64,000 nt of DNA from Haliclystus octoradiatus (Eukaryota > Cnidaria > Staurozoa > Stauromedusae > Haliclystidae). The DNA lies in NCBI GenBank assembly GCA_916610825.1, contig OU744451.1, positions 19,927,482 through 19,991,481 of the forward strand, read 5' to 3'. Made by a program: the position numbers and the translations under genes. Under the pieces are notes generated by a model. It was not told where the DNA came from. It ran no database searches and saw nothing but the letters and a program-made list of their open reading frames with translations. Within the stretch, counting starts at the first letter, position 1, and each line of letters begins with the position of its first letter. Below are positions 43,019 through 54,950 of this stretch, piece after piece.

Positions 43019-45787
43019 CACATTTAGATTCTAACGATGTTATAATTATACTATTATTGAAATATTGAATAGACTAGTAGCAATTTTAATTCAACTTGAT
43101 ATGGTATATTTGTCAGCCATTTTACTTTTATCAGGCAAATCAAATAATTTAAATGTAAATTAACTTGGAATTATCCTGTTCCTGTAAGAGGACTGATTTT
43201 ATATTTCACATCGCATGTACTATATAACAGTATAATAACTATATATGCTTCTTGTTTTGCAATTAATTATATCCAAATTTTAACTTAAAACGGATTAATA
43301 TTTTTCTAATAATATGTTTTAAATTGTCAACTGATTCATGACTGATGGTCAACAAGCAAAAAATATCAAATGCTTATGTTGAATCTTGCATGCAAGATAT
43401 CGGCAAGAAAACTACGATCTAGTTCCGAATATGAGAAATTTATTAAGCATCCGATCTGCATGCATTATTTTGTGGCATGTAATAACTTGCTTTAACTTTC
43501 TAATGCCGTATATATAATGGCAAATCACTATTTAACAATTAGAAAACGAGCCCAAGTTGGCTACCGTCGAATAGTCACCGATTCGCTTCCTGCATAATAA
43601 ATTTTAAATACAACCGTCAATCAAAGGCATCCATGACGACTGCAGCGTGTGATTTGGAGGATGAATTTAATTTGACTTGATTCAGATTTAATTTTTGAAA
43701 CAAGCAGTTGGATATTAATACTGGCTACAAAATACAGCCCCACAAAATAGCAAACTTGAGAAGGTAGCTATTGAGTATCTAAATATACATAAATGTTTGC
43801 AGTTTGTAATATAAAAGTTTGTTGTTTATAAACTTTAGCTGACTAGCGGGCTAATTTATATCTGCAATGAAGTAGCGAGAAGTTGCGAGAAGATTGTTAA
43901 ATAAGATTAAAATTGTATATGCATAGCTTACCATATTAAACAACTTCATCTCATATTTTGTTACTTGTTTTGTTTTCTCAGGGACGGAAATTATAATTTA
44001 CTCTCGTAATTCGTATAAAATTTTGATTCAAAAACATTTGCGAATCGCTTGTTTACTTTTTGTATTTGCGAGAGAACTTGCCAGCGTTCACTATGAGAAA
44101 ATAGTGAACGATTGAGCAACCAATCAGAATGCAGATTATCGAATAGTACCCTAGTCGGTTTCGACTAATAAACAAATAGTTCATACTTTCCGTGAACTAT
44201 GCTCTGATAGCACCACGAGAGGCACGTAAGGAGAAAACGAGAAGGCATCAGAAAATTACAAGCCTCGGCGAGTAATTTTCGCCTTCGAGTTTTCTCCTGA
44301 AGTATTTATCCTTGAGCTATTTTGTTTAGAACATAGCCTGCTCCGAGTTGTGACTGTTGGGGACGTTTTTTCAGAGCATTTTCTGATCTTTCAATGCATG
44401 ATCAAGTATGTAATTCTCCTATTTTTGTGACGTCACAGGAAGAAAGCTGAGTCGAGAGCTGTACACTTGCTTTTTTTAATTCAACCAAAAGCTACGAGGA
44501 AATATTGATATCGAGAAATTTATATTTCTCTTCTTGATATTAAACGAATGGATGCTTAACATCGTTTTCTTACATATAGTCATGGATTCTTATCTTTGAA
44601 CAATATTTTCTATTTTTTATGTGTGTTATTCATTATGGAAAACTGACTGGGAAAACTTGAAATGGAGAGAAAATGTTTCGTACTTATAATTTGAAGAATT
44701 TCGTAAAAAGCCGTGAACGTGAAGAAAGAAATGAAACATTGATAGATTTATTGACTAAATGTTTGCTAATTGCCTATTTAACAGAGCAGATTATTGAATT
44801 TATGATAACTTTTTAGAATGTTGCTAACTTTCATTAGGAGATATGGTTTAATTACTTGAAATTTTAGCGGTTGATTCTGTTTGGCCTATGTTTTGGTTTC
44901 GGTAGTTCACGAAAAGCTTATCTTTCTACTCAAGGAATGTAGTTTTTATACTCATATCTAGGAACTTGCAAAAATTGGGCATAAAAGGATGAGGGGATGT
45001 ATCAATGAAATGAAGTTATGTTATCTTATGTTTTAACAATCATCAATACTGTAAAATTTGGGCAAATTGTTTTTGAATTGTTAATTTTTGCAAAATATTT
45101 CTATACACTTTAAACATGTTTGTTTACTGGCTCAGATATTTCTCCTGCAAGCCATTTGATTTATTTTGAACAACTGAGAAACTGCATGAAACAGCTAGTC
45201 ACTCAATGAAATTGTAGATGACTCTACAAATATTCACTGTATTTGCTTTTACTTTTAATGACTTGCTAGTTTATAATGTCATATTTAAATAATTATCGGT
45301 TGTATGGTATTTTCATAAATTTCTTGAAATCGACGGGGTCAAGCTCGGCTATGGTGAAATGGTGCTATTGGCGTTAACCAATCAAATTGCAAGAATAAAT
45401 CGTAGCAGATCCTTGATATGTTCTAATCCTCGATATTATGCTTCACACAAATTCGCGTTTCTGATAGGTCGACATTCGATTCTGGAAAATAGCTTCTGAC
45501 GCGAGCAAAATTGATTTATTGTTTTTTTTTCTTTTCAATTGTGTACAAGCTTCATTTTCAAGAAGGGCAGCAAACAAAACATTCGTCTGTAGTAATTATG
45601 ATGTAGCACATAGCTATCACAATTCATATTATTTGCATCTCGTAGTTTTACCATTTGCAATTTATATAGTATCCAAAAAGGAGAAAGGATCAATGGAATA
45701 ATTTTGTTTGGACATTCAGCGGCTGGTTTCATTTTCAAACTTGAAATATAATGATGCTAATGGCAGGATTATGAAAAAGAAATGCTA
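43019..45787. other. Intergenic region, CBM14 gene to creatine kinase
   Basis: About 2.8 kb of AT-rich sequence. It holds the hairpin at 44230-44297 and a palindromic TGACGTCA site at 44428-44435. No supported gene. Confidence 0.5.
44230..44297. repeat. Imperfect hairpin, 68 bp
   Basis: GGAGAAAACGAGAAGGC at 44230-44246 and GCCTTCGAGTTTTCTCC at 44281-44297 pair with two mismatches; inner GAAAATTAC/GTAATTTTC also pair. Likely a MITE remnant. Confidence 0.65.
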
Positions 45788-45864
45788 TTATGACGTCAAA
45801 AAGCCTGTGAATATTGAAGTTCACTGCGAAAAGTCGCTTATGACGTCAAATATATCTATAAAAA
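45788..45864 (+). promoter_or_regulatory. Creatine kinase core promoter: two CRE sites and a TATA box
   Basis: TTATGACGTCAAA occurs twice, identical over 13 bases, with the palindromic CRE TGACGTCA at 45791-45798 and 45841-45848, exactly 50 bp apart. TATAAAAA follows at 45857-45864, about 100 bp before the ATG. CREs bind CREB/ATF bZIP factors; control by cAMP or stress signalling is inference. Confidence 0.65.
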
Positions 45865-45965
45865 CAAACGCTCGAATTGAAATCGCACACTTCACCAAAA
45901 TCTCAGCAAACAGTTGCAACACAAAACGCAACTAATAAATTTTCAATCAAAGCAATTTAATTGAT

Positions 45966-47744
45966 ATGGCATCATTTTTACTTGGTCGATTGGCATCAAA
46001 GGCTGCCGTAGGAGTAGGTGCCATGGCATCTGCTGCTGCTGGTATGGCATATTCATCCACACAAGTTGACGGTGGCTGTGAAAGTATGCGTCGTGCGTAC
46101 GGTCTCTTCTCTCCAATGGGCGACTATCCTGATTTGCGCCTTCATAACAACACCATGGCAAAGTTCTTGAGCCCTTCCCTCTATGCCAAACTCAGAGATA
46201 AGGTACAGTTATACTTTCTTACAGACACGTATTTCATTATTATGAGAATTGAGAATTAATAGTTTGTTATCATTTTCTAGGTAACTCCAAATGGTTTTAC
46301 CCTTGATCAAGCCATCCAAACAGGCGTTGACAACCCTGGCCATCCTTTCATCTCAACCGTTGGCATTGTTGCTGGGGATGAAGAATCTTATAGTGTATTT
46401 GCTGATCTCTTTGATCCTGTCATTGAAGATCGTCACAATGGCTACAAAAAGGATGATGTTCACAAAACTGATATAGATGCTTCAAAAATCAAAGGCGGTC
46501 ATCTAGATGAGAAGTATGTTTTGTCATCCCGTTGCCGCACTGGTCGAAGCATCCGTGGCTATGCCTTACCTCCTCACTGTACAAGAGCTGAGCGCAGAGC
46601 TGTCGAACATCTTGTCTCTGATGCACTCAACTCACTCAAAGGTAAATTAATATCTCATTCAACATATAATAATGCGTCTTTTGCATCATGCGCAATAATA
46701 AATATGGACATGTTCTGATTCTAGGTGATCTGAAAGGCAAATACTACCCCCTTGCTGACATGACCGATGCAGAACAAGATCAACTCATCAACGATCATTT
46801 CTTGTTTGACAAACCTGTCTCTCCATTGTTAACATGCGCTGGAATGGCACGGGATTGGCCTGATGGTCGTGGAATTTGGCACAATGACAAGAAGAATTTC
46901 CTTGTTTGGCTCAACGAAGAGGACCACACCCGTGTCATCTCTATGGAGCAAGGAGGCAATATGAAGGCTGTTTTTGAACGCTTCTGCCATGGACTCAAAC
47001 AAGTTGAGACGCACATCAAAGGCAAAGGAGCTGAGTTCATGTGGAACAAACATCTTGGCTACATTTTAACTTGCCCATCAAATCTTGGCACTGGACTCAG
47101 AGCTGGAGTGCATGTCAAATTGCCAAATCTCGCAAAGGTGAATAATTATTTTGAATCTGAATTTGAATAGCAAATTGAAGATTAAAAATTTGAAAAACTA
47201 ACGCAAACGTTAATGTATCATAATAATATGTTATAGGATAAACGATTCGATTCCATCTTGCAAAGCCTTCGCCTCCAAAAGAGAGGAACAGGTCAGTGCA
47301 AAAATAATTGTCCAAACTTATAAATAATTACTAACTACATTAACTAAACGATAATTTAAAATAATATAAAATTAACATATAATTAATTATAAAATTAAAC
47401 AAGTTGAAGTTATTGATGAGAAATATATATATTATTTATTAATGAAATCGTTGGATCGAATATCTAGGTGGCGTTGACACTGCTGCAGTTGGTGGTACCT
47501 TTGACATTTCTAACCTTGATCGTTTAGGAGTCTCAGAGGTAATAAATCTCAAACATAATATTATAAATCGATAAATCATCTTCAACATAATGAATTGAAA
47601 TATTGAATCATTATTGCTTGCAAATGTATGCAGGTTGAGCTAGTTCAAAAAGTCATCGATGGTGTTAGCACTCTGATCGAAATGGAAAAGAAATTGGAAA
47701 AAGGCAAGAAGATCAATGATCTTCTACCATCCAATGCAGCTTAA
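45966..47744 (+). CDS. Mitochondrial creatine kinase, six exons
   Basis: Exons 45966-46202, 46281-46641, 46725-47137, 47237-47291, 47468-47538 and 47634-47744 join in phases 0,1,0,1,0 to 415 residues. The kinase transfers phosphate between ATP and creatine in the mitochondrial intermembrane space. Residues 1 to about 35 are rich in Ala, Ser and Arg/Lys without acids, a mitochondrial targeting peptide like that of CKMT1/2. The substrate loop [18 protein letters not shown], the nucleotide-binding [12 protein letters not shown], the [15 protein letters not shown] segment and active-site Cys316 in [13 protein letters not shown] are all conserved. [24 protein letters not shown] is the typical C-terminal loop. 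An arginine kinase is less likely given these creatine kinase-specific blocks. The vertebrate basic C-terminal tail is replaced by LLPSNAA. Confidence 0.96.
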
Positions 47745-47759
47745 ACATCATGTTGCATG

Positions 47760-49081
47760 CCGGGCTCAGCACAAGTAAGACATAGATATAAAAATAAAAC
47801 ACACAAAAAATTAAATAATTAAAAACCAAATAAAAATAAAAAAATTAATAAAACATAAAAAATTTAATAAATTTATAAAACTCATAAAAATGCACAATTT
47901 ATTTTAGTGCTGGAAATAATATAAAATTAAAAAAAAATTAGCTTAGATATTATACAAATAATTTGAACATGTAAATAGTAATTAATTAAGACAACAACTG
48001 ATGAACTGAAATACTATTGGTGGCAGATAAGCCTGACTCAAATCAGGGGAAACAGATTGATGGCAAGTGACATGAAATGATTGACATGTGACAGTTTAGA
48101 TTGTTGCTATGGCGTTTGTTAGCTTGCAAGACCAGGGTAAAGTTTGAAAGGCAGGATTGCAGTATCATTTGGGTTTTCGTTGAGCAATAGAATGTAGAGT
48201 ATAGACCATCACCAATTTGACTATCAGACCTTGTAGGAGAGGTCTGGTAGTAAGCCAGTGGCATTGTTTTTACATACTGTGCAGCATTAATAATTTAGGA
48301 GGTACTAATGTTGCATAATATATACGAGTCCGTATATTACTAGAAATAGACAGAAGGGCAGGTTTAGATGGGAACATAGGAATAGATAAGGATTGTGTAA
48401 TATATTGGCTAGTGGCAATTACGTATAGTCTTCGATAAGGAAGAAGGGCTGGTATTTGTTTTAGGCTAGCCCTGTGGGTTTGGATACAACAGGAAAGAAT
48501 TCAAGGGGAGACTCATTATTGGAAATTTGGAATAAAAAAAGAGGCTGGTAATTGTTTTGTTCTCTGGCCTAAGATCAAAGCGCTATATATATCAAAGATC
48601 ATATAGACGTTGAGGATAGAAAGAGCTGCAATGTGTGTGATACTGGGAAAGGGTCGGTCTTTGGCTGGAGCCTCTGGAATGAACCTGAGGGGCTAAGCCA
48701 TTATAAATGGAAACTTTTTGGAGGGGTCAAGCTATTTGTTATCTTAAAGCAATTGATCCCCAACTTATTGAGCGGCTAGGCCATGGCCAGGCGGGTTACC
48801 AGGCCAACAGAGGACAACGGTACTTCAATCCTCTCTTGAGTAAAATGAATACTACATAAAAAAACGAAAATATCAGTTTCTAGAATATCATAGTGGTAAT
48901 ACATTTCAAGGTGAATACCATGGCAACAATCTATTCTGTCACATGTCAGTCATTTCATGTCATTTGTCATTCAATCTGTTTTTCAAATTTGTCATCAGTA
49001 CGTGTTGCATTTTAATCAGCTTAATTGTCATCTTGTGTTTGATACAACATTAAAGAAAAACTCCCACCGTGCTGAGCCCGG
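47760..49081. mobile_element. Possible TIR element in the creatine kinase 3' flank
   Basis: CCGGGCTCAGCAC at 47760-47772 and its exact complement GTGCTGAGCCCGG at 49069-49081. Inside, 48052-48113 and 48917-48978 are inverted repeats too (GACATGAAATGATTGACATG versus CATGTCAGTCATTTCATGTC). No transposase. It starts 15 bp after the kinase stop codon; AATAAA signals lie both inside (47793) and just outside the right end (49085). Confidence 0.6.
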
Positions 49082-49861
49082 AAAAATAAACATCTATGTC
49101 ATTCAAACATGTGTCTGTTTATTGCTCATTATTCGTATACTTGTTGTTTATTGTATTTTACTTTCATCAAAACAAGTAGTAATGTGTTCTTGATGTGGTA
49201 AGGATTTATTTCGACTCTATATAGTGATGGATATAATTTAATATTTTTAAAGAGTTTCTCGGTCAAATAATCTGTTCGCTTCATGAAACAGAGTAAAGTA
49301 ACCCCACAAACTTTCCACAGCGTACTTTTCTTATAATAAATGCATGGCTGTCTCTACAAATGTTTGGAAGGGGGTACAAAATGAGAATTTACTGACAAAA
49401 TCGATACATTATCGCATAATTTTGATTTCATTTTTTTTAGGTTTATGATCGGCCTTCACCTTGAAATTAATTTTCAATGTACTGACTTCATTAATAAACG
49501 AACCTTCCTTATCCTTAAAAGTTTCAAAAGTCGTTGCGGTTTCAGCATCTGTTGATTGGAAACTGTATTCGCTTCCGAGACTGATATTTCTTTTCCTTGT
49601 TTGTCTTTGCAATTTTGCCTCCTTCACCTGCGGGCATCTGCTGCTTTATTGGATATGGCGATGTTCCATGCTGCAAAAGAGTCAACACATGTAAAATACC
49701 AGCCCTGACATCTCTCATTTTCCCACGGGGTTCAAGTAAGTGGGGTCTGTGGGGAGTAAGTCCCATCAATGCTGACATAAACATAAAAACATGACATGCA
49801 AACATAAAAATGGAACATCCCAGGATAGAGCCTATATGGAAGTACCCTCCCTAGACATTTT

Positions 49862-49991
49862 GGGTAGCATTCTTTAAGTTTTTAAAACAACTTGGGTAGC
49901 TTTTTAAGGATTTTTGGGACTTTTAGAGTACTTCATATTTTCCAAAGTGGCACCCCCCCCCATCAATGCCGCACTTGGAGTTAACCCCGGG
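49862..49991. repeat. Dispersed repeat family, inverted copy 2
   Basis: GGGTAGCATTCTTTAAG ... GGATTTTTGGGACTTTTAG ... CCAAAGTGGCACCCCCC ... GCCGCACTTGGAGTTAACC; the reverse of 42566-42673. Confidence 0.75.
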
Positions 49992-50159
49992 GATATTTCA
50001 GTGCGCTCGTAAGGACACATAAAATAATTTTTCATCTTTGAATGCATTAATATCTATGTATTGGATATCGCCATGTTGCTGTTCATTTTCATTAAGTACA
50101 TACTTCGTATTATTAGCAAAATCTTTCTTACCATCTTGTTGCTGTTTTCCTTTACCTGC

Positions 50160-50949
50160 TGATAAGTTCAGCATACCTTTCCAAAGTGACCAAGACCATC
50201 ACATGAATTGCATTTCTTACCATAGCTGAACATTTTCGTGGTTGATGTTGGTACCCACATTTGCCATAATTACTTTTCGTGTAATTGTTTTTAAAGTATT
50301 GCACGGGTTTGATAATATCGTCATGAGAATTAGTGGGAGGTGGTATGCTTTATATATCGTCTCATCTTGATTGCTGCTGCGATTTTACTGTTTGTAACTG
50401 AATTCCAAGAAATTTCCTTGTCCGGTCAAATTGACGCACCCGTTCTCTAATATCTTCAAACATTGCTTTTGGATTTATCCGTAGGAAGTCCAATAGCTCC
50501 TTTTGTATTTCCCTGTCTTCAAATGCATTAATGTATACCAACTTTTTCATTTCAACTACGGGATCTTCAACTTTTTTGAAATTTTCAAATTCGCATCTGT
50601 CTGCTTGGCTGTTAATACGCAGGTACAGATCATCTGCTGTTTCGTTGTCATTTCCCCTTATGGCAAGAAAGTTCGTGAGCTCTGCCACAAGCAATCTCTT
50701 TTTCGGTTCTACCAACTCTTTAATGTATTCGTAAAATTCTTTATATGGTATGTCTGTTAGCCCATTTGGTTTAACGAGATGATTCAACTTTGATAATGAA
50801 TCTTCTCCACACAATTCAATAACTAAATCTGCTTTCGCATAGATTTTAGTTTTAAGGTCATCTTAATATCTTTGCCTCTGGCCTTGGCTTCGAAAGACAT
50901 CAGTTTTTTCTTCATCATTTAAGTTAAATTCACGGCGCTTGAGATCCAT
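50160..50949 (-). pseudogene. Decayed Ty3/gypsy-type gag remnant
   Basis: Starts MDLKRREFNLNDEEKTDVF at 50949, meets a stop, continues as a 150-codon open part (50814-50362; LFLRIN-like helices, DDLYLRINSQADRCEF), then a stop and frame changes. The distal part still shows a two-part zinc-finger signature, CGYQHQPRKC and CNSCDGLGHFGKVC (CX2CX4HX4C), of the kind found in many invertebrate gypsy Gag proteins. Distinct from the gags of elements 1 and 2. No LTRs or pol seen nearby. Confidence 0.65.
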
Positions 50950-51549
50950 TTTGTATATGTATATTTATCCACCAAGGGTGACGCAAAGTTTGTCGTATAA
51001 CAAACAATAAATCAATATAGTATCATAACATTATCAACACATCGATAACAACCTTCTCAAGTTAGAGTCAGCTAGGAACTGATATTTAAAATACCAAGTA
51101 AAACATTATGTACAATTGTGTCACCGTACGATGATATTTAAACAATAGAAGATAGAACAATAGATTGAATTTATCGATTATGATTATTCAAAATACCACA
51201 GTTATCTATGATATAATATATGGGATATTGACCTCCGATGAAAAAAGTATACTGCCTTATCAATTTTCTGCTGACTGTCAGCAAATTTTAGCCACGCACA
51301 CTTTCGGTCTGAATTTGAAGTGGCCCTTCATCCCAATCGATTTCAAATATCATCTTGAGCTATAAAACAAGTTTCTATGCCTTTATCATCAAAATCACAA
51401 ACGGCCCGATATGTTAACATAGCTGCCGGACTATATATAACATCTGATAATATTATTATATGATAGTATAATATATGTGCCTATATATTTTTGATCTTAA
51501 CAATTCCAGCAAGTAGGCCTGTGATTTTCATGGCAGTCAATCAAAATAC

Positions 51550-51715
51550 TAAAGCCCCGGCCAAATAAAGTCAACATTTTCACAACATTTGATAGAAATT
51601 TGTTGTGAAAATGCTGGCAAAATGCTGGCTGGGGTGGCCAAATGAAGCCAGCATTTCACAAACTCGATCTTGTGAAAAAGCTGGCAAAATGTTGACTTCA
51701 TTTGGCCGGGACTTA
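51550..51715. mobile_element. Small TIR/foldback MITE, 166 bp
   Basis: Left TAAAGCCCCGGCCAAATAAAG and right CTTCATTTGGCCGGGACTTA are imperfect complements that extend into GTCAACATTTT/AAAATGTTGAC; internal GCTGGCAAAATG units are repeated. No coding capacity. Confidence 0.75.
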
Positions 51716-52303
51716 AAATTTTGTTGAAAATAGAATTTTACAAGTAGAAAAAGATGTGAAAAATGAGCCCCATTTTGCAAGTTCTTGTTATCAAATTTTC
51801 AAGAATGGGAGCATCAACATTCTTTTAAAATGAAATAAAATTCTGATTGATATTATGTTACATCTTGTTGTCAATATTTCTAGGCGCTATTTATAAAACA
51901 TTACAGATGTAGAATGAAAGAAAAGAAGATTATGAATAAATTAGTTGTTTTGATAGAAAACGAATTATACAATTCCTTTTGCCAGATTCGTGATACATCA
52001 TGTATGCATATTTATTCAGAATTTCTTGAAAAGGACGCAATGATTTATTCAAAGATATACAAATATCATAGCCGATGGTAATACCGTATTTAAACGCTCA
52101 TGTTATGATGTATGATGAAAAGGATTTGCTTATATAGAAAATGAATCTACTTTACTATGGATTTGATCGAGATATGAAATGATCTTTCTAGAATTATTTC
52201 GAATAAAAGACAATTTATATTTTATCCTATCGAGTTTACATTCTCCTTCGATAAAATATGATTGTTAACTTATTAATGATGTATTAACTCAGAAAACCTA
52301 TAA

Positions 52304-52386
52304 ATGTTATCCAGAAATTATGCCGCTCGTATAGTTTTTATTTGGATGTCATTTTTCTTTCTTATTTGGATCTCATTTGAAAAATG
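52304..52386 (+). pseudogene. Orphan duplicate of the PAN-gene first exon
   Basis: Encodes MLSRNYAARIVFIWMSFFFL and on to a TG|GTAAGT donor in phase 2, matching 58776-58858 with two amino-acid changes. No downstream exon is in reach except the PAN exon at 63314, so it may be a dead copy or an alternative first exon. Confidence 0.55.
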
Positions 52387-53065
52387 GTAAGTTATAGTTT
52401 AACAAATAATGTTTGCTATGATCGATAATTATATGCAACCTTTTTCGCTTTTTATTTTTGTAACACAAGGTTTGCTACGCTCATCCAAACTGAAATTACT
52501 GTTGAAATGTTTTTGAATTATGTTTTTGTGTTTTTTAAGTTAAAAGCCATTTTTAAACGCTGGAAATATTATAATTATCATTTATCACAAATCCTACACT
52601 CCATTCAATTTAATTTTGTTGAATTAGATATACCTGAATAAAACTTCATTAAAGGTTCTTAAAAATCTTTAGTCTCGAAACTGTAGTAGAATACTGTGTC
52701 TTATTCTTATAGCAACTCAACAAAATAAAATTTTAATTTGAATCGACGTTTACAATTCCCTCGTTAATTATGGTAGCAAAATCTGAAAATAAAAGAATGC
52801 CCGCTCATAACCAAATGATTCATATTTTTATATTAAATAATAAATTATAAAAATACTTTGTGCAATGCCTTGATTAATTCTGAACTCTGCAATTTTAGAC
52901 TGTAGACTGATAATCTCTTAGAACATTGAATATTTTTTCGAATTAGTGGAATACAGTATACAGTAAAACGATAGGTATACTCTAGGTCGGGTTCCCTAAA
53001 CCCTGTGCCATTCGAATCTAATCGATTTTGGAAAATAGTAATCTAAAATCTATATCTTTTTTTAG

Positions 53066-53243
53066 AAAACCAACGTCAGAGTGATAGATTAGCTTTCTGT
53101 TGTGACAAGGCTGATGGATCTGAATCATATGAATGTCGTATTGTGGATGCAATAATATTAAGAATGTGAATAATGCTGTCTGTTGTGGTTCGGGTAACAG
53201 TCCTTGCAAACAGAATTTCAACATTCCTTTAGTTGTTAACTGA
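53066..53243 (+). pseudogene. Broken Cys-rich reading frame, copy 1
   Basis: After a TTTTTTTAG acceptor-like site the sequence reads RLAFCCDKADGSESYECRIV, then a frameshift, then VCCGSGNSPCKQNFNIPLVV and a stop. The Cys spacing looks like a secreted disulfide-rich domain, but I cannot name it. The splice phase does not fit the upstream exon at 52304. The same lesion is in copy 2. Confidence 0.4.
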
Positions 53244-53401
53244 AAAATATAGTCAGATTTTTCGAGAAAAAACTTTTTGGGTATAAGATTTCAAATTTTG
53301 GAGCTTTTGGGTGTCCTATTTTTGACTTTTTTAAGAATCTTTGAAAAAATTTGCATCATTTTTGTGTATTTACTTAAAATCAATCAACCTGCTAGAACTT
53401 T

Positions 53402-53505
53402 TTGGGTAGCATCAACAGAATTTTTGGAAATTTTTGGGTACTTTACCTTTTTCCAAAGTGGCACCTCCCCGTTCCTAAAGAGCTGGAGTTACCCCCCTGG
53501 GTCTA
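53402..53505. repeat. Dispersed repeat family, inverted copy 3
   Basis: GGGTAGCATCAACAG ... TTTTGGGTACTTTACC ... CCAAAGTGGCACCTCCCC ... GCTGGAGTTACCCCC; related to 42566-42673. Confidence 0.7.
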
Positions 53506-53556
53506 CAATGTTGGGGCTCTGCATCAGGTAAGACATGTCTTTTTTCAGCAAAAATT

Positions 53557-53877
53557 CTACGCAATCGCACTCTTATTTGCAGATAAATGAATTTTCTTAC
53601 AGCTTTTCCAGGTCTTTCCATTTTCGTCGTACCTCGGTTGTTTGCAATCGGGCAGCTCACATGTGTCAATTTTAGTTTTAAATATCATACAATCATTAAT
53701 GCACACATCGTACACTACTGGTACGATAAGTTCATTATCAATTAAACGTTTTGCTTGGTCAAATGACTTTGGTAAAATGTTCCCAATCGGCAAAATATTT
53801 GACAGTAGATTAAGTTCCTTACCCATGTAAGCTTTGCTAACTCCAGGTGTAATGGAGAAATAAAACCATAAAAGCAA
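53557..53877 (-). pseudogene. CACTA/EnSpm-type transposase fragment, copy 1
   Basis: The 106-residue frame holds LPKSFDQAKRLID ... YDVCINDCMIF ... CELPDCKQPRYDENGK, resembling the Cys-rich N-terminal region of CACTA-like transposases (CxNDCxxF ... CxxC). No catalytic core is present. Confidence 0.5.
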
Positions 53878-54369
53878 TAGAAGAGCATACTTGAAGAGGG
53901 TTAGTATAAAATGAGAAGTATACAGGTGATTGTTGATTGTATTGAGGATGGCTTCTATTTCTACAATCGTTGTGTGGAGAGTATCTTGCTTAAGAACATG
54001 CTTTCCGACGATGGCATAAAGGCAATTCTTGATGATTTAAATCAATCGTTCGCATGCGCCATCATTGTGAGGCTCACTGGGTGTGTAGACTTTCCATTCT
54101 GTGCCAACCTGCGATAAAAGCTGAGACACACGGGAGTTTTACAAAGCTTGGTCGAAATGTTTGAGCTCGGCCTGAGCTCCAACAAAATTATGTAATGTTA
54201 CCTTACTATAATAAGTGCTTCTAGAAGTGGGGTTTTGAACAGCTTTTGGGTGACTGGACCAAACCGGATCATTCATATAATGGCTTTCCGTTTTCAATAA
54301 GAAAACCAATTCTTGGTGACTAAAGATTGCACAAGAGAAGTGCTCAGTGGTGTCCTTTGGTAATCCACT

Positions 54370-54950
54370 TATTTCAGATTCTGTGTACCAGGTTAGTGGA
54401 AAATTCCTTGCCCGTTCATCCTCTGTAGAGGATCTTGGAGTTCAGCTCACATCTGATTTGAATCTTCCAAAACATTGCGCAATGATATCAAAAGCAAAAG
54501 GCCGTTTCCTTACTTACTGATTAAAACATTCACAACATATGTACGAACAATTCTCGAATCATCTACACCAGTTTGGAATCCAAATCTTATCAGGGACATA
54601 AATATTCTCGGCAGGTCCAACGATCGTTTACAAGATATGTTTTTCTCGTCTGCATGTCTATACAAATCCTACGCCGATCGTCTAGAATTGCGTCGTTTTA
54701 AACTCGACCTCCTTATGACATTCAGAATTTTGTAGAATTTAGTAGATTTAGATGCGGACGACATTTTTACAATTGCCCAGTCCAAATAACCTTCGTGACA
54801 CTCTTTGCGACTTCGTTCAGAAACGAACTGCAAATACGATTGTTGCAGATACGCCTTCGCCATCAGTCAGTCGAGCCATCAGTCCATGGAAAAGCATTTC
54901 TGAAGCTGTGATTTCTTTCAAATCTTTGGAAATATTCTAAACAAAACTTA
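54370..54950 (+). pseudogene. Non-LTR retrotransposon (LINE) RT 3'-end fragment, copy 1
   Basis: Frames read EDLGVQLTSDLNLPKHC, then TYVRTILESSTPVWNPNLIR, then LYKSYADRLELRRFKLDLLM, the thumb and post-RT region of LINE polymerases, broken by stops. The family level (CR1, RTE or L2-like) is not resolved. Confidence 0.7.

Noticed and set aside
46795..47053. Minus-strand ORFs opposite creatine kinase exon 3
   Set aside because: Antisense shadows of a conserved exon.
49409..49627. Minus-strand ORF as the protease of the decayed gypsy element
   Set aside because: No DTG/DSG active-site motif is visible, and a dispersed repeat separates it from the gag remnant.
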